DNA of 60,347 bases. It comes from Pilatotrama ljubarskyi. Taxonomy: Eukaryota; Basidiomycota; Agaricomycetes; Polyporales; Polyporaceae. This document shows positions 51,701 through 60,347 of this stretch, one piece after another. The stretch is from the NCBI GenBank assembly GCA_022385805.1, contig MU277786.1:1-60347 (forward strand), given 5' to 3'. Each line of letters begins with the position of its first letter. The first letter of the stretch is position 1. A program made the translations under genes and the position numbers. Below the pieces are notes generated by a model that was not told the DNA's origin, ran no database searches, and worked only from the letters and a program-made list of their open reading frames with translations.

Positions 51701-51975
51701 ACGGGGCTCGCCTGCACCAGCAAGGTGAGCGCGGAAAGCCTATCGGAGAGCGTACCGGTCGAGAGGACGGTCTTGAGGAAGTGCGCGTCGGACGCGGACT
51801 GCGCGGCGGATGACTCTTGGTATCGTTCCGCGTCCGCCTTGAGGAGCGCGGCGGCACGCTCGGTGAGCGCGGCGAGCTGCGACGCGGAGGGCGTCGGTAA
51901 GTCCGCTTTGGGCTCGAGCGGGGGAACGGCGGTGTACCATGTCGGCGTTGGGGGGACTGTAAATGAGGCCACCAT
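48754..51975 (-). CDS. MAK21: Noc1/Mak21 60S ribosome-assembly factor (CBF domain)
   Basis: Nucleolar factor that with Noc2 escorts early pre-60S particles. From ATG 51975-51973: MVASFTVPPTPTWYTAVPPL, LAALTERAAALLKADAERYQ, STGTLSDRLSALTLLVQASP and LKAVRCVVDWWVGGGGPGRK. Next come YFRDQPLLHPDVDDAHLLIW, YFEDWLKKYFFSILQILETF and EQEQNLLRLLVNKLGD. Further on are RWNTHAWYYSAVTLNQVVL, RLIGAILTGVNRALPFAQMH, RFYRTLYASLTDPRLATSNK, FATPMYEL, LLHHYHPAISLHARQLL and DLSLNTLSHFLDRFVFKNPK. The tail has long acidic runs, then KGKGKRKRDEEGGKKAQRKK, ending SYEDYAKMIEDGPEDNI with TAG at 48756-48754. This is the whole conserved body. The lysine-rich or acidic N-terminal extension usual in this family is missing from this start; in-frame sequence upstream to about 52170 is open but unlike the family. 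Confidence 0.9.
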
Positions 51976-52497
51976 CGTTGTTGCCAAATGACCCAACCCG
52001 AGCACAATACCGAGTCCGAGAATGGGAGGTGTGGTGCGCGAGGTCGAGCTGAGAGCGGCCGCGGTCGTCGCCGACGGTCCCAAAATTCGGGCATAGCAAC
52101 TTTTGTGGGCGCCTGCGTCACCTGCCTTTCTTGGAAAACCTTGATCGGCAGGCGCCCGCACAGGCAGCACACTGCCACACTCGGACTCGCGACGTACGCT
52201 TGCATTCGCTCGAATGGAACGTGAGGTCGGATAAAGAATTGGAGTGGTATGCGTCTCACAACAGACAACAAGCTACGAAACATATGTACACTACTACAAA
52301 GATGATTGGTTGCAGACGTCCGCCAGCTTGCCAGTGACCCTCCCATCATTCCACCCACTCGCATATCGAGATTCATTCCTTTTGCATTCGTAATCCCCGC
52401 GCACACCACAAGCTGTTCAGTCGCAGTCTTATTCACATATGGCAATGCCCCTACTCGACCCGCGTGCTCGCTCGTCCATCGGGAGGACGAGAGGGCT
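51976..52497. other. Gap between NOC1 and glycogen synthase genes
   Basis: 522 bp on the same-strand boundary. On the minus strand it stays open far upstream of the NOC1 ATG in more than one frame, but composition gives no support for a second gene. It could hold an unrecognised NOC1 N-terminal exon. Confidence 0.4.
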
Positions 52498-55400
52498 TCA
52501 GTGTCCGTTGACGCCGTTGGCGCCATGCCCTTGCGCATCGTTGACATGGCTGAGCGCTGCGTCCGCCTTGCGCAGGTCGCCTTCACTCAGGCTCTTTGAT
52601 CGGCCGCCGCCAGGCGTGCTCGCGCCAGACATCACCGAATTCGCGCGCGAGCGCACCTTCATCACGAGAGGGCTAAGGAGAGCAGTGACGTGAGACAACG
52701 CCCCGCTGGAGGTGGAGGAATGACGTACAATGGGTAGCCCTCATCCTCGTCATCCTGTTGCGAAGGCCAGTTCATGCCGCGGTAGTCGCTCGTGCTGAGC
52801 GCCTGCATCTATGAAGCCGGTGTTCAATCTCACATGCGTCCAATTCATCGAGGCGGAGCGTACCTCTTCCGTGAGAGTACCCAGGTCTCCCGGCGTCGCC
52901 ATGCCTGACATCCTCCAGCGCGGGCTTGGGGGTACGCTGATCGGCAGCGTCATGCGCTCCATGCCGAAGTCGAACTCCTCCTCCTCACCCTCGCCGCCAG
53001 CGCCGTAGAAGGCGTCCGGGTAAGCACGCCGCAGCGCGAGCTGCCGCGCCTTTGAGTACTCGATCCCGAGGTTCTTCCAGTCGAGGAGAGGCGAGAGTCG
53101 CTCAACGCGGTTGCGCTGGTTGATGCGCTGCCGCCGCGTCTTCTGCGTGAACGAGAACATATAGTCCGTCAGCTGGTTGACCGAGTCCTCAACAGACTGT
53201 GAGCGCCGGTCGACGATGTAGCAGCCCTCGTCTTGCGGGCGCTCGATCAGGTCCTGGATGAAGCAACCGAAGCCGGACAGGTTCGTCGTGACGGACGGGA
53301 TACCCATCTGCGCACGTTCATGAGCCTCGCTGAACGAGTGAAGGGGCATCGAACGTTCACTTACCACTGTGCACTCGGCAGGAGTGTATCCCCAAGGCTC
53401 GTAGTAACTGGGGAAGACGCCGAGATGGCATCCACGGACGAATTCCTCGTAGTCCAACCCGAGGATCGGATTGTTGCTGTTCAGGAAGTCCGGGTGGAAG
53501 ATGATCTTCACGCGGTCCGAGGAGTGGTTGAACAATTGCACACGACGAATCTGGTTCAGGATTGGGTCGTTGTGGTCATCCGCCATGTTGTGCGTCGTGA
53601 CTGGCGGGAGCGCGTTGCGCTTGAGCGCAAAGATGCGGCGTTTCAGCAAGACCTTGTCCTCGTCTGAGAGGAGGTCGTCCGGGGTGGGTAGAGTGCCGTG
53701 CTCACTGCTCGGTAGGTCAGAGTCCAGTCAGCGCAGAATCAGTATAAGGAACGCACCCGTTCGAGCTCATGGCGTGTTCGAACAAGCGCGCACCAATGCG
53801 GTTCTGTATTTCGGTGACGGTATCGCGGAGCTGCTTGGTCACTGCCTGGCCCTTGAGCGCGTCGATGGTGTAGGAATGTGTCGCCGCCGGCATAATGATG
53901 AACGCGATGACGGTGACTTTCGAGCCCGACTTCTTCAGACGATAGTTGAGACCTGCAGCCGGTTGAACGCATGCACTGCCAAGCATGACAACTGTACTCA
54001 CGCGCGAGAGACTCGATGAACATGTCCACGCCCTTGTTGCGGTATTCGTAACGGCCTGCTGTGAACATCTGCTCGGGTTTTAGTTACTGGCCGGGCCCAA
54101 AGCAGGAGGAACGCACATAGAGCGTGTTGTCGAGGTCGAAGTCGTAGTGACCGTAGAAGTGGCCGCGGATGAAATCATTGATCTTCGCCTTCGCCGTTGA
54201 GTGCAGGTTCTGGAACTCGTGCATGGCCTGGAACTTGACTACGTTGAGGCCGTTCGGGAGGACGCCATCGGGCTTGCGCTTGAGCAAATGCTCGCTCTCG
54301 TACGCCGTGATGTGCGATACGGTGGTGAACACGTCCGCGCAGTGCGCCGAGGACCGCTCTATGCAGTAACGGTGGTAGATACCGCGCTTGCCCGCCTCGT
54401 GATCGACGTCAAAGTACTGGAGATTATTGTAGAAGTCGACGGAGCCCGCGCAGAGATAGCGTCCCAGCAAGGTCGCGTGGGTCGTGAAGACGGTGGTGAC
54501 GTCTATATGGCGCTTACGGCACAGGGGGATCGCTAGACCAGCTTGCCATTCGTGGAAGTGCGCAATGACGGCCTTTTCGGTTTGGCGCGCGACGTACTGT
54601 AAATAAGCGTGGTCAGAGCGGTCCATAGCAAGGTTTCTGATGCGTGCAATAAGACAAATAGGAGTGGAGTGCACAACTCTAGGAAGGCAGTCTGTAATCC
54701 GGGATTCCGGATGTGGCATATCGCCCGTCGATGCCTCGCACGGTTCAATACGCCGATGATTCTAGAGACACATCGCGAAAGTGACGTGCGAGTGCTGATG
54801 GGAGTATTCGCCGAGAAGGGAGACCCCGAGCTGCGACCAGGCGACAGTCCGGGAGGAACTCAGCGAAGTCAGAGCACGGGTTCCCTCATGAGGGGACGGA
54901 GCTTGTCCAGTGGGGGTGATGCGCGTAATAGTGTGTCACTATCCTGCGGCACGGCGCGTCCAAAGGAAGAGAGACGCTCCCACCGAGCATGCGGGAGCAT
55001 TACGATCTCGCCTGCAACGCTGGTGGAGGCGCGTGAAAGCGCGATAGTCGACCGCATCGAGCGATGAAGACGCGATGAAGGGGCATGCCAAGCGAGAAAA
55101 AGCCACTTCGGAGAAAACGAACGATGGAGGAGAGAGGAGGAATGACGTACGTCGCCGAGGAACCATGCTACGATGTAGCCGAAGACGATAGTTTCGTTGG
55201 TTTCGTGGTCGTTGGGCGGGGTGGGGATGCCAGCGAGGTTCCAGAGATCGCCCTTCCACTCGTCGAGGCGGGAGTACTGGCTGCCTGTGTCGAAGAGAAG
55301 GACGTTGGGGGCGCCCTCGATGAGCCAGCGGCCGTAGAGCATCTTGACGCCAGCGGCGCGCATGCCGTCGAGGGTGGCGGCTAGATGGGGATCCTTTGGC

Positions 55401-55594
55401 TCCTGGGCCTCGACCTCCATGGGGGCGGTCTTGTAGGAGAGGGGGCCGATGAGGGTGTAGCGGTCGCCGTACTCTGAGACGGTGACGGGGACCTTTGTCT
55501 TGATGACGGTGTAGATGCCGCCGACCTTGTTTGCGACCTCCCAGGCGCACTCGAAGAGGAGGGGATTGCGTACGTCGCGCTTTACGTCGGACAT
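52498..55594 (-). CDS. GSY1: Glycogen synthase (GT3 family)
   Basis: Adds glucose from UDP-glucose to glycogen in the cytoplasm. ATG at 55594-55592 starts [34 protein letters not shown] (the N-terminal UDP-glucose loop). Then come [37 protein letters not shown] residues, [13 protein letters not shown] and [20 protein letters not shown]. Further on are [60 protein letters not shown] and [20 protein letters not shown]. The catalytic Glu pair is in [15 protein letters not shown], followed by [20 protein letters not shown] and [20 protein letters not shown]. The C-terminal tail carries Ser-Pro and Arg-x-x-Ser sites ([33 protein letters not shown]), the likely phosphorylation switch. TGA at 52500-52498. 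Between about 54610 and 55150 exon joins are not resolved. Complete. Confidence 0.93.
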
Positions 55595-56121
55595 GGCGTG
55601 TTGAGGACGGGGATGTGTGCGATGGGGGATGTGGGACGAGGAGAGATGGGTGTGGGGGAGAACGCGGGGATGGTGGTGGTGGGAGGTAGGTAAGAGGGCG
55701 TGGGGAGTATGGAGCGGGTGGTGGCAGAGAGCGATCAGCGACTCGAGGGCGTCGACGGCGGAGTCGGACTCGTCCAAGTTCTGCTCATATGCTCCGGCGC
55801 CTATCCCCTACCCCGCATTCTCAGACGTCATTCCAGGCACGTGGCCCCCGCCTAGCCTCTTATGGCAGCCCTCCGAGAACATATCTCGTCCGTCCCGGCA
55901 CTCGACGATCTCCCTCGGAGAGCAGATCGCCCTCGCCGGGCATTCCTCCGCAACTCAACCACGCTACACGCATGCTCTATCTACGCAAACGTCCGCCCCG
56001 CCTCCTCCGGACCTCACGCCGACGGCCCCTTCGCCGACTCTCCCGTCCTCTCCAGCAGATTCCACTTTCCAAACAGAAGGCTACAAGTAACGCGATCAGC
56101 ATAGTCCTCATCCGTGCACCA
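55595..56121. other. Glycogen synthase promoter / OTC 3' flank
   Basis: 527 bp. Next to the glycogen synthase ATG the coding strand is C/A-rich with CACCAC-type runs (55600-55720), a leader-like composition. No gene is seen. Confidence 0.5.
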
Positions 56122-57369
56122 TCACAGCAGACAAAGAAAGAGAACGCACTCGAACATCGCCATGATCGTCCACTTCCGGTTGTCTGCCTCCGGGAACACC
56201 AGCGACCGCGGCCCGTAGAACACCTGTACACGCGCCAGAGATCAGCGCGACTCTATTCTATCAACAGGCTTGTCCGGACGAACCTCGTCGTCCACCTCGT
56301 CCTGCTTCCGAGGAAGACAGTGCATGAACTTCCAGTCCGGGTTCGCCCCGCCTTCTCGGCACAGCTGCTCCGTGACTTGATAGCCTTCGAAGTCTTTCAA
56401 TCGCTGCGCCTTCTCCGCCTCTTGGCCCATAGAGATCCTACTCCCCCTCAGCGTTAGGCACACACAACTCCTGTCAGCCAACTCACCAGGTGTCCGTCAC
56501 CACCAAATCAGCTCCGTGCACGGCCTCCCGAGGATCCGCCGTCCAGTGGATGCTCTTGTCGCACCCGAGCTCCACGACCCGGTCCCACACAGGTTGCGGT
56601 GCACGGTATTTGGGGTTGTCAGGGCTTGCGACGCGCATCTGGTGCCCCAGTCGAGGATAGGACACCAGCATATCGTGTAGCACGTTCGCCGAGTCGCCCA
56701 CGTACGCAATCGTCAGCGGCCGGACTTCCTGTAGCTTGGTATACTTTTGACTGTACGCATCGGTCGGCGGGACAGGCCCACTAGACGAAGGGTCGAACAA
56801 ATGTGCGTGTTCATGGAGCGTGAGGATGTCTGCGAGCACCTGCGTGGGATGCCAGAGCGAAGAAAGCGCGTTCAGCACCGGAACAGGAGAGTACCGCGCC
56901 AGTTCCTATCGAATCGAAGACCGGTCATCATGAGAACCCACTAGCCTCAGGGGTGAGTCGAGACACGCACCTCTATCTCCTCGTGCTCGCCCACACGCGC
57001 GAATATGCCCTGGCACATCCCACCAATGACCCTGGCCGAGTCTCGTACCGTCTCGTTCACGCCGAGTTGGATGTCCTCCCTGCCGAGGAAAAGCGCCTGC
57101 CCGCCCAAGAGCAGCGACGCGGTTTCCGCTGCCACACGCGTGCGCGTGCTCCGTTTGGAGAAGAGGAGCGCGATGGTCTTGTTGAACAGCGACTGCGAGG
57201 GCATATGCAGCCGGGGCGTACCCTTTCCGCTCTTTTTCTGCTGCGGAGCGAGCCATGGCTGGGAGATCCGCTTGAGGTGGTACGAATGCGCGACGATACG
57301 CTGGATCTGGCCGGGCGAGAGGTCAGCCAGCGTCATGAGGTGGGGCACGGCCTTCGAAGCGAGCGCCAT
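56122..57369 (-). CDS. ARG3: Ornithine carbamoyltransferase
   Basis: Makes citrulline from ornithine and carbamoyl phosphate in arginine synthesis, in mitochondria of filamentous fungi. The only in-frame ATG before the domain is 57369-57367: [20 protein letters not shown]. Motifs: [15 protein letters not shown] (carbamoyl-phosphate loop), [100 protein letters not shown] and [23 protein letters not shown] is at 56124-56122. At least three introns; one splits TGG at TDTW. The C-terminus ends [10 protein letters not shown] where homologues differ. The ATG-start form has no good presequence. Yet the in-frame reading just upstream is Arg/Ser/Ala-rich and lacks an ATG, so a leader exon or a non-AUG start may supply import. 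Confidence 0.92.
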
Positions 57370-57639
57370 CTCTGCTTGCGAGCTTGCGTTACGGTATGAT
57401 TGGGTGAGGAGGTGTGCGCGGGAGGATGCACGTACGCCGCGCTGGGGAGCAGAACGCGCAGATGCTCGAGTCAGGACTGGTCTCTGGCGCCTACGCACCC
57501 GGAAGCGCCAATTTCCATGTTTGGATGAAGTGTCCCCGTCTTCCCTCTCCCTCAAGCCTGCCTCGTCCGAGGGGGTGTACTGCGAGAAGGTATGTTGTCG
57601 TTACCGGTCCACCAGGGCGGGTCTTACGGTCTCAGCCGA
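57370..57639. promoter_or_regulatory. ARG3: OTC 5' region with in-frame basic reading
   Basis: On the minus strand the OTC frame stays open upstream of the ATG for about 60 codons and reads as basic, Ser/Ala-rich residues ([27 protein letters not shown]). It may be a leader with a targeting sequence started from a near-cognate codon or joined from another exon. Confidence 0.4.
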
Positions 57640-58334
57640 AAACTGAGTGGCGCTCAGTGTGTACCCTCACCACTCGCCTGTACCCGATTTACCACACCTC
57701 TGCAGTGCCGGACAGCCAAAGTCGACAAGTCGGCTAGCGCTCAAGCGGATTTTTCCTGGTAATTTTGACTTCAAAATCATGTCCAGAGTGGCCAAAAACG
57801 TCACAAAACAACCGCGAAGTTTTTTTCTCGCCATTTTTCGAGGTGGCCAATATTTTGAGCAAGATTTACATGCCCACTTCTGGTGCTCACACTGTTATAA
57901 TAACGCAGTAAGTCAAGCCACCTAACCACCCGCATGTGTGAGGCTAGAGTCATATTTTGCCTCAAGGTATCCTGCAGGAGATGTATAGTTGGAGAAATGT
58001 ATTGTTGCACATGCGATAAGTCAACAACAAGTCGTTAGATATCAAGCGCTACCGTCAAGGCTAATGTTGGAAGGATCGACACCAAAGTCCCATTGGTTTG
58101 CTGGGTGTCGAGCCCATAATGGGAGGCCTCCCCTGCCCAAATGGATTTAGTTTTGGCCAATCTGATACTGGGATCATGCTCAGAAAAAATAAAGGTGCAC
58201 ACAAACACTACATGTGACTGTTATGGTTTTGCATGTGGCCTTCCTCCTCATAAAATCTGTAGCTCTGTACAGAGTGCCTCAAAAATCTTTATGTTTCTTG
58301 TAGTCAGTTCATTGATCTTTTATATTTTGAGATC

Positions 58335-58344
58335 TATATAAAAG
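58335..58344 (+). promoter_or_regulatory. TATA box within LTR-like segment
   Basis: TATATAAAAG, about 270 bp after the TGTTGG start of the LTR-like segment, followed by GC-richer sequence. Position and order match the U3-R border of an LTR. Confidence 0.4.
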
Positions 58345-60270
58345 AGGTGGATGTCTCATCCCGTGCCACCAGAGGGCATGACCTCCACCGGAACTCCCAC
58401 AGGAGTTTCAGATGGGACTTCCTTGCTTTCTCAGAAGTCCACACCTTCCTTACTTAGTATCCTTCGAGATCTTTTCCTTTTAACATCATATCTCCTTTTA
58501 TTGGTTTATCCCTTCTCTTGTCTTGTGTCACTAGGCTTCGGAGTTTCCAGAAGTCCGATGCCTATGATGTAAGGCTCTTCCTTATTTGTCTGGGCTACTT
58601 AGTATAAATAGCATGCTGGTAGTAGCTTTTGCCTCAGTTCGGACACCTTGTTACCTCCTTGTTGCTCCTCACGCTTACTCCTGTACTTACTCAAGGTCAA
58701 TCCATCCTCCTTCCCTACTCCGTCCGTCCTGTCTCGAATCTCTGTCTGCTTGTCCATCTGAACTCCTCCGGGTGACCAAAACCTTGTCAGTGCACTCTAG
58801 TAAATAGGGGACACTACTGAGAAGAGGCCGCTCAGGGCGTTACTGATAGTTTTGCCAAAGTCCCCACCCCCGTGTTGTAGCCTGAACTCCTCCAGTCTTC
58901 TTTCAGAATCCCCATCTCCGCTCTGCTCACCGACTATCGCATGTGTCCTAACAGTGGAGAGGGGACCAAGAAGCATTCCAAATGGCCTACTAAGGTTATA
59001 TCAGCTTCAGCTACAGTGAGTCGAACTCAATGTCTGATCTGGAGCATGCAAGTCTCATTCTGCATCCATGATATACAGGGAAAGATAGCATAAAATTATT
59101 CTTTCTCAGAAAAAGTAAGCACTCATTTTCATAAACTTTGTGAGCTGCAATGAGACTCTGACATTAAGAATGTCGTCTGGAGGGCCAAGTGTCAGGTGAC
59201 AACTTTTATGCAAATGTTAATAATTTGGAAGTTTTCTACACATACTATATATAGTAAATATTTATAGCATAGAATACCTCAGCAAGCATTCTCCTGGGCC
59301 TCCAACTGGTCACATAGACATCAAAAGGCCACTCAAATTATGAGCACTAAGCACTACACATCTGACATTCTATTGCAAAGACAATCCATAATGATATACC
59401 TCATCAATTGTACCTGCCAGGAATGGCCCACTTTTCCCAAGTACAATGAAGTCTCTCTTTCAGCAAAGGCATTTGGGCTATGTTTAGCTGCTTTCTCAAC
59501 ATTCAGAAATTTACAAGGCTTCAGCCTGTTTCTCGTATAGCACACATGTGTTATATACCACTGGACACCTCTCAAGGAGCTCTGTTACATGGTATGCATG
59601 ATAATCCACCTAAGATAGGCATCTTGGCTGAGTGACCTTTGGGAGCTAGTGTCTAATGTGCTTTTGACAGCATCATTTTGTGCAAAGCTGTAAATGATGA
59701 TAAACTCCTGCTCCTCTAATAGCAGTAAAAAAGATTAGGACAGTCTCTCCCATATGGATTGCAGACTATTGGGCAAAGTTTGCTTGGTAACTCCCTGTAT
59801 TAGAAAAGTTGTAGTAAGTAGATGAAAGCAGCCTATGATGAATGGGACATTGTGAGGGATGTGCAGGTGCAGACTTCAGAGTTGGGGATGTTCGGACAGA
59901 GGCGCAGCTACGGTTGCTGAGCAGGATCAGGTTGAAATCCGAGGAATGCACGAGCCACAAGATGGGCAATATGATCCCATTGACCAGATAAGATAGACAG
60001 GGGATGCCCATCTGGGAAGTGACTGGTGATGACCCATCACCTGTGTGACATAGGCATCTTGAGCGAAATGGCTGGGAGGGCCAATATTTTACAGTCTTCG
60101 CATCCTTGCGTACAGATGCAGAGGGTCGGGATGGCATCTTTGGAGGTATACAAAGGAATGTAAATCCCTTTCAAGTGGCTCATACCGGGTGTGTAGAGAA
60201 TATAGCAGGTATAAGACCCAGTCTGCCCTCATTGCCATTTCTGGCCATATGTGACATGCTGTTAGGACGC

Positions 60271-60338
60271 GTGCCGTAGTCGGCGAACAGACGGTGTATC
60301 GGAGTTCCGGAGTTCCGGACGGAGTCCGGCTACGACAC
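60271..60338. repeat. Imperfect inverted repeat enclosing GGAGTTCC repeats
   Basis: The left arm GTGCCGTAGTCGGC (60271-60284) pairs with GTCCGGCTACGACAC (60324-60338) with few mismatches. The loop holds GGAGTTCC twice in direct succession (60301-60316), then GGACGGAGTCC, itself nearly palindromic. Confidence 0.7.
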
Positions 60339-60347
60339 GGGGGGTGG

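Larger units (their letters stand above)
57640..60347. mobile_element. AT-richer, gene-poor tail, probably transposon-derived
   Basis: From about 57740 base composition changes visibly: runs of T and A and TATAT replace the GC-rich, codon-like pattern of the rest. No intact gene is seen. A segment from 58064 starts TGTTGGAAGG and contains a promoter-like TATATAAAAG at 58335-58344, as an LTR would. A broken protein-like reading occurs on the minus strand at 60137-59766. The far end (60260-60347) returns to GC-rich sequence with repeats and a potential hairpin. I cannot show a second LTR copy, target-site duplication, reverse transcriptase or transposase, so element class and ends are open. Confidence 0.4.

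Noticed and set aside
51621..52586. 321-codon minus-strand open frame upstream of NOC1
   Set aside because: Overlaps NOC1 in another frame and crosses the glycogen synthase border; no family pattern and no good start.
58945..60268. GTCCTAACA (58945-58953) and its reverse complement TGTTAGGAC (60260-60268) as ends of two LTRs
   Set aside because: The 9-bp match is expected by chance in 1.4 kb, there is no polypurine tract or primer site I can recognise, and LTR copies were not found.

Overview
The window reads as nuclear DNA of a filamentous basidiomycete, most likely an Agaricomycete. Genes are dense, GC-rich and cut by many short introns of roughly 40-70 nt with GT..AG ends. Several families are typical of mushroom-forming fungi: a Rua1-type C-terminal zinc-binding regulator, an F-box/LRR-like protein, an MLKL-NTD/kinase-like protein and a macro-domain-like protein. 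No bacterial operon signals, CRISPR arrays or rRNA genes were seen, and I recognised no tRNA gene. Coding spans were built by hand by joining exons across reading frames. Outer ends are usually firm; inner junctions are given only where I worked them out.

Layout. 1-737 (+): 3' part of a short-chain dehydrogenase, broken by an exact 13-bp tandem duplication. 911-3381 (-): aldehyde dehydrogenase. 3884-4942 (-): unidentified gene. 6327-16156 (-): a head-to-tail run of PTC7-like phosphatase, peroxisome biogenesis ATPase PEX1 and a Rua1-type regulator. 16237-18258 (+): p24 cargo receptor and macro-domain-like protein. 18341-24144 (-): MLKL-NTD/kinase-like protein and F-box-like protein. 24871-31879 (+): fused lysine-ketoglutarate reductase/saccharopine dehydrogenase, SUS1/ENY2, mitochondrial ribosomal protein uS10m and MAGO. 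32193-36895 (-): two related secreted Cys/Thr-rich proteins either side of an unexplained 2.5-kb stretch, the second apparently frameshifted. 39102-41664 (-): type II peroxiredoxin and EAF3/MRG15. 42112-47498 (+): divergent casein kinase 1 and GMC oxidoreductase. 48754-57369 (-): NOC1/MAK21, glycogen synthase and ornithine carbamoyltransferase. 57640-60347: an AT-richer, transposon-like tail without intact genes.

Most genes are conserved housekeeping functions in unrelated pathways: peroxisome import, ER-Golgi cargo, lysine and arginine metabolism, glycogen, ribosome assembly, exon-junction complex, SAGA/TREX-2 and NuA4/Rpd3S chromatin. They do not form one pathway. The less ordinary material is the accessory core at 17.5-24.1 kb (macro-domain-like, kinase-like death-domain protein, F-box protein), the secreted paralogue pair at 32-37 kb, two microexons of 6 and 12 nt, the divergent CK1 and the repeat-like right end. 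I found no clear new multi-gene system; the best candidate for follow-up is the convergent macro-domain / MLKL-NTD-kinase pair.
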